From a bacterium (GTDB lineage: Bacteria > Hydrothermota > UBA3073 > JACQXS01), in the NCBI GenBank assembly GCA_030592575.1, contig JAUVIV010000014.1, forward strand, positions 1-38,182: a stretch of DNA of 38,182 nucleotides, written 5' to 3'. The translations under genes and the position numbers were made by a program. Positions within the stretch are counted from its first letter, which is position 1, and each line of letters starts with the position of its first letter. This document shows positions 31,591-38,182 of the stretch, piece after piece. Under the pieces are notes generated by a model. That model ran no database searches, had not been told where the DNA came from, and saw only the letters and a list, made by a program, of their open reading frames with translations.

Positions 31591-32046
31591 ATGCATAAAG
31601 GTTTTCTTATTTTCTTTTTATCATTAGCATTCATATTAGGTTGTACAAAAGAAGCAGAGTACGAATATGCTGAAGACATGGAAGAAGAATACGTAGAAGA
31701 GGAAGATTATGATTTCCCGGTACTTGATGAAGATGCAGATTTTGAAGGAATAATAGATACAGATGGTGACTTTACTATAAGGGGAAGATTCAAAGGAGTA
31801 TTAATAGCAACTGGCATGGTTTTAATTGATGAGACAGCTATAGTTGAATGCGATAGTATTGTTGCTACTGATATTATAGTAAAAGGACATGTTACCGGAA
31901 ATATTAAAGCCATTAATGAAATAATAGTAGAGGAAAATGGAATTGTTATAGGAAATACTTTTCAAAAGAATCTTATAGTAAATGGTGGTTCAATATTTGA
32001 TGGTAGCTCAGGAATGGGTGGCTATAAAAAAAGAAGAGCTAAATAG
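31591..32046 (+). CDS. Bactofilin-domain lipoprotein with acidic linker
   Basis: A 151-residue protein with a lipobox: hydrophobic LIFFLSLAFILG followed by C18 (ILG-C). The residue after Cys is Thr, so outer-membrane sorting would be expected. Residues 19-50 are a very acidic linker rich in Glu, Asp and Tyr (EDMEEEYVEEEDYDF). Residues about 50-140 form a bactofilin-like beta-helix (ADFEGIIDTDGDFTIRGRFK, AIVECDSIVATDIIVKGHVT, INEIIVEENGIVIG). It ends KKRRAK. It shares the layout of the preceding exported bactofilin, and AAGGAGG precedes its ATG. The two should be made together and meet outside the inner membrane. Confidence 0.8.
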   Translation: MHKGFLIFFLSLAFILGCTKEAEYEYAEDMEEEYVEEEDYDFPVLDEDADFEGIIDTDGDFTIRGRFKGVLIATGMVLIDETAIVECDSIVATDIIVKGHVTGNIKAINEIIVEENGIVIGNTFQKNLIVNGGSIFDGSSGMGGYKKRRAK

Positions 32047-32734
32047 ATTCAATTTTTTTAAAGAGTTTTATCACTATAGAACTCTGGCTTCTACAAACGA
32101 TACGGCAAGAAAGCTTATTAAAAGTAACACGGTTCCTGATTATTTTGTTGTTAGTAGTAAAATACAAACTCAAGGTAAGGGAAGATGGGGAAGGGAATGG
32201 TTTTCCCCATCAGGTGGACTGTGGTGTAGTCTTATTCTTCCTGAAGCTTCAATTCCTTCGTTAAGAGCTACATTTAGTGCTGTTCAAACCATCAGAAAAC
32301 TTACTTCTTTAACTCCTGGCATAAGATGGCCAAACGATATTATGCTAAAAGATAAAAAAATAGGTGGAATAATTACAGAAAGTAAACTTGGTAAATTAAT
32401 AATTGGAGTAGGAATTAATATAAATCAAAAAGAATTTTCGTCAGAGCTTAAAGATGCTACAAGCCTATACATAGAACTTGGAAAATCCATATCTATTCAG
32501 AAATTTTTATTTGAATTCATAGAAAACTTTGAAAAAAATCTTTTTGTAAATGAAATCATAGACAAAATACGAGGATTCCTTCTCTTGCTTGGAGAGAGAG
32601 TAACCTTAAAAGTAAAAGATGGAATAAAAACCGGAGAGTTTTTTGATATTGATTATGACGGTAGTTTATTCTTAAGAGAAGCTACAGGAATAATTAGCAA
32701 ATTCACTCCATCTGAGGTTAAATTCATAAGATGA
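32018..32734 (+). CDS. birA: Biotin--[acetyl-CoA-carboxylase] ligase (BirA, no HTH)
   Basis: Biotin protein ligase landmarks are seen: LASTNDTARKLI, the biotinyl-AMP loop QGKGRWGREWFSPSGGLWCS, IRWPNDIMLKDKKIGGIITES and IIGVGININQ, with the C-terminal SH3-like domain (LGERVTLKVKDGIKTGEFFD). The N-terminal DNA-binding domain is absent, so it is the enzyme only. The start is uncertain: ATG 31982, ATG 32000 and GTG 32018 are in frame. GTG 32018 has AGGA four bases upstream and the smallest overlap (29 nt) with the lipoprotein gene. It attaches biotin to carboxylase carrier domains in the cytoplasm; why it sits between exported proteins is unclear. Confidence 0.9.
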   Translation: MAIKKEELNRFNFFKEFYHYRTLASTNDTARKLIKSNTVPDYFVVSSKIQTQGKGRWGREWFSPSGGLWCSLILPEASIPSLRATFSAVQTIRKLTSLTPGIRWPNDIMLKDKKIGGIITESKLGKLIIGVGININQKEFSSELKDATSLYIELGKSISIQKFLFEFIENFEKNLFVNEIIDKIRGFLLLLGERVTLKVKDGIKTGEFFDIDYDGSLFLREATGIISKFTPSEVKFIR

Positions 32735-34866
32735 TTTGGCTTATTATTTTAATTCTTTCAGTTGACACACTTAAATATGATAATGGAACAGCTGAAGGAT
32801 TTTATATGGTAGGAGACTACGTCAACGATAAATTCGCAGTAAAATTTGAGCACCCATACAAACAGTATAAAGTACTTGGGATACTTGTATTTGCGAACAC
32901 CTCAGATGGTTTCATTCATGCATCTTTGTGTCCGGATAATGATGGCTTACCTGATACTATAAATACGTGGGCAGAAACAGATTCACTCTACTCATCTACA
33001 AAAGATTGGGCATTTACTCCGATTGAAGCAGATATCAGTAGTACTACTCCCATTTGGGTTGTTTTAAGAATGTCAACTAACCCCGCTATCGGAGGAGACA
33101 CAAGCAATACAAATGAACATTCATGGTATTACTCAAACATTATGGGATGGAAACAATCTGAACATAATTGGTTTATCAGACTTGTCGTAGAATGGGAAAC
33201 AGGATATTGTGAAAATTTTGCAGATTCAAACGGAAGATATATAGGAAATTGGGAATTCGGAGTACCAACAATTGTAGAGCCCTATAGAGATAATTGTTTT
33301 GGAACTAAGTTAGATAGTTTATACCCACACAATTCTTACTTGCAACTTGAATCTCCTTGGATTTCGATTAAAAATTATGGTTTTCAAAACCCTGTACTCT
33401 GTTTCAAACATTCTTATAACACTCAATATGAAACTGATGGAGGCAATGTTAAAATATCTCAAGACTTAATAAATTGGGAAATAATGACTCCATTAATGGG
33501 ATATGATATAGTCATTTTCGGAGATTGTCATATTGCTGGAGAACTTGGCTTTTCCGGAAATTCAGGAGGATGGCATAAAGAATATTTCCCTTTACCTCCA
33601 TGGGATTCTTTGAAAGTAAGATGGTGTTTCGGCTCAGACGAAGCTGGAAATGATTTCGGATGGTTTATAGATGAAGTAAGTATAGGAGAGAGCTCTTCAT
33701 ATAATGATGTATCTTTGATTTTAACAAACTTTGGAAAAATTATTTCTCCGGAAACTATAGTAATCCCGGAAATTAAAGTTAAAAATACAGGAGTTTATTC
33801 AACAGGTATTTTCTCGGTTGAATGTGTAATAGAATCTTCCGGTACTATTATTTATCAGGATAATAAACCGATAACTTCTCTTATTGCGGATTCAATTAAA
33901 ACCATTAATTTCAAGTCATGGAATACCGGTCAAAAAGATGCAATTTACGAAATAAAGGCTTACTCTAAATTTAACGATGACGACCCCACTAATGATACTA
34001 TCAAAGTTACTACTCTTTCGTTTCCTTTGATAACTGAATTTACATCAGGATTAACGATAACTACTCCTTCAATAGATGGGATAATAGATAGTATCGAATG
34101 GGAAGATGCAACTCTAATAGATGGCTCAAATATTTTAGAATTTGATTCAAAAAATTCTCCCGGAAGTTGCAATTTATATTTTATGAATTCTAATTCAACC
34201 TTATATATTGCTTGTAAAGCCAAATCTATTTCTGAAATGAGACTTTACATTGACGACTCTGGCAATAAAAAATGGGACAAAGATGGCTCTGAAGGATTTT
34301 ATCGGATAACCTCTGATAAATATGGATTCCAAGATATGTATTACCATCTTGTACATTCTCTACCTGACTATCTTAAATCTATTGGCTCTGATGGAGTAGA
34401 ACTCGCAATCCCAATAGGCACGGAACCTTACAAGATTGCTCCGACTTGTTCGCTTGGATGTTTTATTTACGCAAAATCGTCTAATACTTATGTAGGATGG
34501 TTACCACAAGCTATCATAAACTATAATAACCCGATAAATTATATAAAAATAAGACTTACCGGAGTAGGAGTTGAGGAAGAACCGAATCAGGAATCACCTA
34601 AAACCTTTAAATTAGAAGCTTCTCCAAATCCATTTATTAAGTCATCAAGCATCAGCTATCAACTATCAACAAAAGGCAAGGTTTCATTAAGGATTTATGA
34701 TATAGCTGGAAATCTTATCTATACACTCGTAAATGAGGAAAAAGATATCGGACATTATAGGGTACATTGGAAACCAGAAAAACAAAAACTAAAAACCGGC
34801 ATTTATTTCGTAAAATTTACAGTCAATGATTACAAAGAAACCAAGAAAATAATTTTGATGCAATAA
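32731..34866 (+). CDS. Large secreted multidomain protein with type IX-like sorting domain
   Basis: A 711-residue protein that overlaps birA by ATGA. The N-terminus is hydrophobic (IWLIILILS) but short and lacks a basic residue, a weak signal peptide. From about 150 to 325 is a MAM/jelly-roll-like domain (YCENFADSNGRYIGNWEFG, LESPWISIKNYGFQNPVLCF, DFGWFIDEVSIGE). From about 335 to 430 is a CARDB-like Ig fold (PEIKVKNTGVYSTGIFSVEC). From about 440 to 570 is a CBM9/DOMON-like domain (PSIDGIIDSIEWEDA, LRLYIDD-like strand). The last 90 residues are a sorting domain (EASPNPFIKSSSISYQL, VSLRIYDIAGNLIYTL, LKTGIYFVKF, KKIILMQ). No protease motif was seen, though the mix resembles the accessory part of secreted peptidases. 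Surface or secreted. Confidence 0.75.
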   Translation: MIWLIILILSVDTLKYDNGTAEGFYMVGDYVNDKFAVKFEHPYKQYKVLGILVFANTSDGFIHASLCPDNDGLPDTINTWAETDSLYSSTKDWAFTPIEADISSTTPIWVVLRMSTNPAIGGDTSNTNEHSWYYSNIMGWKQSEHNWFIRLVVEWETGYCENFADSNGRYIGNWEFGVPTIVEPYRDNCFGTKLDSLYPHNSYLQLESPWISIKNYGFQNPVLCFKHSYNTQYETDGGNVKISQDLINWEIMTPLMGYDIVIFGDCHIAGELGFSGNSGGWHKEYFPLPPWDSLKVRWCFGSDEAGNDFGWFIDEVSIGESSSYNDVSLILTNFGKIISPETIVIPEIKVKNTGVYSTGIFSVECVIESSGTIIYQDNKPITSLIADSIKTINFKSWNTGQKDAIYEIKAYSKFNDDDPTNDTIKVTTLSFPLITEFTSGLTITTPSIDGIIDSIEWEDATLIDGSNILEFDSKNSPGSCNLYFMNSNSTLYIACKAKSISEMRLYIDDSGNKKWDKDGSEGFYRITSDKYGFQDMYYHLVHSLPDYLKSIGSDGVELAIPIGTEPYKIAPTCSLGCFIYAKSSNTYVGWLPQAIINYNNPINYIKIRLTGVGVEEEPNQESPKTFKLEASPNPFIKSSSISYQLSTKGKVSLRIYDIAGNLIYTLVNEEKDIGHYRVHWKPEKQKLKTGIYFVKFTVNDYKETKKIILMQ

Positions 34867-34908
34867 GAAAAGAAGCTGTTATACCCCAGATTGACTCGTT
34901 AGAATTTC

Positions 34909-34936
34909 TTGACAAAGAATTAGTTTGCAATATCAT
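34909..34936 (+). promoter_or_regulatory. Promoter of the YhiN-type gene
   Basis: TTGACA (34909-34914), 16-nt spacer, TATCAT (34931-34936). The leader to the ATG at 35002 is about 58 nt, and no strong ribosome binding site is visible in it. Confidence 0.6.
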
Positions 34937-35001
34937 ACAAAGTAGAATTTTTTGCATAATCAATAAACACTGACTCCAGTCTTTAACATTTCATCAGTCT
35001 T

Positions 35002-36228
35002 ATGGAACAATATCAAACTATTATCATCGGAGGAGGTGCCGCAGGTTTAATGGCAGCTATCACCTATGCACGACAGAAAAAATCATCGCAAGGGCTTTTA
35101 ATTATTGAAAAAAATCCATCCATTGGTCGTAAAATTACGGTTACAGGCAATAGACGATGTAATCTAACGAATATTAATACCACACCGGATAAATATTATG
35201 GAGAAAATACTAAATGCTTGTATAATATATTTAATCGGTTCTCTTACAAAGATACAATTACTTTTTTTGAAAATCTTGGGGTACGATTAAAGACTGAAGA
35301 AGGAGGACGCATATTCCCAATTACTAATCAAGCTACTACCATTCTGGACTCACTCACAAAGGAAATTGCACAACTTAAAATTAGAACAAAAACAGAAGAG
35401 TATGTTATCAAACTAATACAAAAAAATAAAAACTGGGAAATCACAACAGATAAAAACATTTATCAGTCAAAACATATCATCCTCAGCACTGGCGGTAAAA
35501 GTTATCCACGATTGGGTTCAAGTAGCGAAGGATTTGAATTTGCACAGCATTTGGGGCATCGAATTATTGAACCCAAACCGGCATTGGTTCCGTTGGAATT
35601 ATCAGGTAATTGGTTTCACAAACTACAAGGAGTTCAATCTAATGTGGAAATAATCATTGTTACTCAGGGCAAGACAATTGCCACAAGAACAGGGGAATTA
35701 CTTTTTACTCATTATGGTATTTCAGGACCTATGATATTAGACCTCAGTCGCCTGATAATAAATTGTTTGCATAAAGAGAATAATGCAGTTTTTATCAATT
35801 TCTTTCCCGATTATAATACCGAAAGTTTGAAACAACTTCTGACTACACTTTGGCAGAAACACCCACAAAAAATATTTTCAAACTCTTTACTTGGATTCTT
35901 GACAAAAAGACTACGCTATGTGCTGGCACACGAGTTAAAAGTAGAAGAAACTACTTGCGTCAATCAGATATCTAAAAAGGAGCTGTATCGTATTGCCGAA
36001 AGACTTACTCATTGGATCATAAAAATCAAAAAAACTCGTTCTTTCAAGGAATCAATGATAACCGCAGGAGGAATAGCAATGGATGAAATTAATATCAAAA
36101 CAATGGAATCATTGAAAGCAAAAGGACTTTATTTTGCAGGTGAAATATTAGATATTGACGGAATTTCAGGAGGCTACAATCTTCAATTTGCATGGAGCAC
36201 AGGCTACCTTGCCGGTTTGCAATTATAG
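35002..36228 (+). CDS. YhiN/HI0933-type FAD-dependent oxidoreductase
   Basis: A 408-residue flavoprotein. The FAD dinucleotide-binding loop IIGGGAAGLMAA is at residues 8-19, followed by IIEKNPSIGRKITVTGNRRC, the family signature around TGNRRCNLTN. GGRIFPITNQATTILDSL and ILSTGGKSYPRLGSS are also typical. The C-terminus TAGGIAMDEINIKTMES with GLYFAGEILDIDGISGGYNL and FAWSTGYLAG closes the FAD site. The family's physiological reaction is unknown; the name 'aminoacetone oxidase' is used loosely. It is a single gene with its own promoter. Confidence 0.9.
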   Translation: MEQYQTIIIGGGAAGLMAAITYARQKKSSQGLLIIEKNPSIGRKITVTGNRRCNLTNINTTPDKYYGENTKCLYNIFNRFSYKDTITFFENLGVRLKTEEGGRIFPITNQATTILDSLTKEIAQLKIRTKTEEYVIKLIQKNKNWEITTDKNIYQSKHIILSTGGKSYPRLGSSSEGFEFAQHLGHRIIEPKPALVPLELSGNWFHKLQGVQSNVEIIIVTQGKTIATRTGELLFTHYGISGPMILDLSRLIINCLHKENNAVFINFFPDYNTESLKQLLTTLWQKHPQKIFSNSLLGFLTKRLRYVLAHELKVEETTCVNQISKKELYRIAERLTHWIIKIKKTRSFKESMITAGGIAMDEINIKTMESLKAKGLYFAGEILDIDGISGGYNLQFAWSTGYLAGLQL

Positions 36229-36407
36229 AAGTGGAAGTAGAACTACAAGTCCTTTTTTATTGACAAATGAGACAAATAATAATAATTGTTAATGAGGAAA
36301 ACACTGAGATATACAAGGACTACGCTTCCAAATGAGAGTAGCAACTATTTTTCTCTAATCGCAATAAGAGCAACCCCTGTCAAAAGTCAAGGATTTAGAA
36401 AAATAAA

Positions 36408-36436
36408 TTGACAAAATAGTTTATAAACTCTATGGT
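36408..36436 (+). promoter_or_regulatory. Promoter of the TrlF-like gene
   Basis: TTGACA (36408-36413), 17-nt spacer, TATGGT (36431-36436). GGAGGG at 36463-36468 is five bases before the ATG at 36474. Confidence 0.55.
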
Positions 36437-36473
36437 TTAAGTGAAGAAAAAATAAAAATTGTGGAGGGAAGAA

Positions 36474-38120
36474 ATGACTAATTATCCAAAAGGTTCGGAA
36501 TGGCATAAGTGGGATTTGCACGTTCATACACCTTTTACGAAACTGAACAATAAATATATAGCAGAGCCCGAAGATCAACAATGGGATTTGTTTTGCAAGA
36601 AACTTGAAGATTCTGATGTGTTTACTTTTGGTATAACTGATTATTTTTCTGTTGAAAATTACTTTACATTTTTAGATAACTTCAAAAGGAAATTCCCTGA
36701 CTCGTGTAAAACCTTTTTCCCAAATATTGAATTTAGAATTGATTCAAAGAATAAAGAAGGCGACCATATTCAGATACATGTTTTGTTCTCAAACGAGTCC
36801 AATGTTTTGGATAAACTTAAGGGTTTTCTCAATAGATTAAAACTTATCTCAACTGATGATAAAGAATTGACAAATAAATATTGTACAAAAGATGATTTGG
36901 AAGAAATTACATATGAAAAGGCAATGATTAAAATTGGTGATTTGACAAAACAGTTGAAATCTGATTTTTCGAGTAATGATTATTTGATTGTGGGCGTGGC
37001 AACAGGTTATGGATCTATTAGACCTGAACATCAAGATGGAAGAGGCAATGAATACGCAAAAGAAATAGATAAAATTTGTGATGTTTTTTTTGGCAACCCT
37101 AGTAATGTTGATTTTTTTCTCAATAAGGTTTCTAATAGAGAATCTGATAATTTGCCTCCTAAACCAGTGATTAGTGGTTGTGATAGCCATTCATTTGATG
37201 AATTGGAAAACTGGTTAGGTAAATGGGTTGTGAACGACGGAAACAAAAAATACATAACTTGGATTAAAGCAGATTTAACTTTTGAGGGATTAAAACAAAT
37301 CCTTTACGAACCCGGCGAACGTGTAAAAATAAGTCCAGTTAAGCCTGATCAGAAAGATGGCTACAAAATTTTATCAAAGATTCGATTTACCAATACAACT
37401 GATTTTCCTGAAGAAATCGAGTTTAATAAAAATCTTTGTTCTATTATAGAGAGCCGATCATCAGGCAAATCAGCACTACTTGCTTATATAGCACACTCTG
37501 TCGATCCAGAATATACCGAAAAAATGAAGGAGGATGGCCCCGGAGAAGGAGCAGATTATCACTGGGATAAAATAGACTTGGAACATTCAATTGAGTGGTG
37601 TAATGGGCAGACAAACGATGAAAATTCCGGTAAAATTGTTTACATCCCCCAGAATTACTTATTCAATGAAAGTAAGAATTCAAACGAAATCAAAGAAAAA
37701 ATCAAACCGGTGTTGTTTAAAGTTCTTCCTGATTTTGGAAATAGGTATAAACAAGCGGTCAGTAATATAAGTGCATATAATCAGCAAATCTCGGATCAAA
37801 TTGATAATTGGTTTGATCTGTCCGACTCTATCAAATCGCTTGACGAACAATTAAAGAACTTGGAAGATAAAAAAGCTATCGAAAAAGAGAAGATAGAGGC
37901 AAAGGAAACCATCTCGGATATTAAAGGAAAAAATAAAGAACTCATTGAGAAACATCAGAAAAATATTGAATTAAAGAGGTATGTTAAAAAACTAAACGAG
38001 TATGACGAAACTATTAAGAAGATCGATGGGACGGCAACAGAAAAGAAAAATTCGTATGACAAGTTAGTAAAATGTGCGGAAGTCATCAAATCTGCATTAG
38101 ATAAAATGTCCTGGCTCTAA
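36474..38120 (+). CDS. TrlF-like PHP-ATPase, apparently truncated
   Basis: A 548-residue protein starting at ATG 36474 (GGAGGG five bases upstream); a TTG at 36459 reads through that ribosome binding site and is rejected. The N-terminal PHP domain has WDLHVHTPF with H16 and H18, FGITDYFSV and a later SGCDSHSFDEL. An ABC/SMC-like ATPase begins near 305, with P-loop SRSSGKSALL (Lys332), in which the first Gly of GxxxxGKS is Glu. A coiled coil follows from about 440 (LDEQLKNLEDKKAIEKEKIE). The frame stops at KMSWL within that coil, so the returning half of the coil, the ABC signature and Walker B are all missing. TrlF-like proteins are linked to phage defence. The loss may be real or an artefact near the sequence end. 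Confidence 0.7.
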   Translation: MTNYPKGSEWHKWDLHVHTPFTKLNNKYIAEPEDQQWDLFCKKLEDSDVFTFGITDYFSVENYFTFLDNFKRKFPDSCKTFFPNIEFRIDSKNKEGDHIQIHVLFSNESNVLDKLKGFLNRLKLISTDDKELTNKYCTKDDLEEITYEKAMIKIGDLTKQLKSDFSSNDYLIVGVATGYGSIRPEHQDGRGNEYAKEIDKICDVFFGNPSNVDFFLNKVSNRESDNLPPKPVISGCDSHSFDELENWLGKWVVNDGNKKYITWIKADLTFEGLKQILYEPGERVKISPVKPDQKDGYKILSKIRFTNTTDFPEEIEFNKNLCSIIESRSSGKSALLAYIAHSVDPEYTEKMKEDGPGEGADYHWDKIDLEHSIEWCNGQTNDENSGKIVYIPQNYLFNESKNSNEIKEKIKPVLFKVLPDFGNRYKQAVSNISAYNQQISDQIDNWFDLSDSIKSLDEQLKNLEDKKAIEKEKIEAKETISDIKGKNKELIEKHQKNIELKRYVKKLNEYDETIKKIDGTATEKKNSYDKLVKCAEVIKSALDKMSWL

Positions 38121-38182
38121 GATGTGGTTACAAATTGACATGCCAGAGCCTTCTCTTTTTCCATAAAATCATTGCCTAAAAT

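Overview
The window is AT-rich chromosomal DNA from a Gram-negative bacterium, apparently from a little-studied lineage. Three proteins end in a type IX secretion-like sorting domain (902-2767, 24458-25996, 32731-34866) and there is a PorV/PorQ-type outer-membrane protein (30051-30935). Together with FG-GAP/propeller proteins, an outer-membrane barrel, MurNAc recycling genes and an OM-type lipoprotein, this points to the FCB side of the tree, perhaps a WOR-3/Stahlbacteria- or Cloacimonadota-like candidate phylum. That placement is inference; no rRNA is present. TGA is a working stop codon here, seen in several ATGA overlaps, so the code is standard.

Layout. 1-445 (-): the start of a class I methyltransferase cut by the window edge. 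902-2767: a secreted FG-GAP protein with its own promoter. 2867-10248: one tight run of seven genes (flippase-like membrane protein, GT4, YfhO, DPM1-like GT2, IspD, a secreted propeller, IspF) joining isoprenoid precursor supply to polyprenol-linked sugar transfer. 10426-14602 (-): mreB-mreC-mreD-Mth938-like-hisS. 14799-18737: a small defence block, a single-chain restriction-modification enzyme followed by a HEPN protein carrying an intact RNxxxH motif. 18979-21122: a FemAB/GNAT-like protein and a GT4. 21499-24126: a small membrane exporter, NamZ and a MurU-like nucleotidyltransferase. AmgK, the missing middle step of MurNAc recycling, lies at 26127 beyond an inserted secreted propeller gene (24458-25996) that carries an in-frame TGA and is flanked by inverted repeats. 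27164-28264 is a barrel protein. 28365-30007 is an ABC-2 exporter cassette with a frameshifted third gene.

The divergent region after 30051 holds PorV/PorQ (-) and, on the + strand, two bactofilin-domain proteins that both carry export signals. One has a signal peptide and an Arg-rich tail; the other is a lipoprotein with an acidic linker. They are followed by birA and another sorting-domain protein. Exported bactofilins as an adjacent pair are the most unusual system in the window. The window closes with a YhiN-type flavoprotein and a truncated PHP-ATPase resembling TrlF.

Regulation. Most promoters I can read are TTGACA-like and TATAAT-like with a 16-nt spacer. For three genes (18979, 21499, 30935) the -10 box ends only 6-7 nt before the ATG, implying leaderless mRNAs, while many secreted-protein genes have a strong AGGAGG. 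Intergenic spaces carry at least three families of short dispersed, mostly palindromic repeats.
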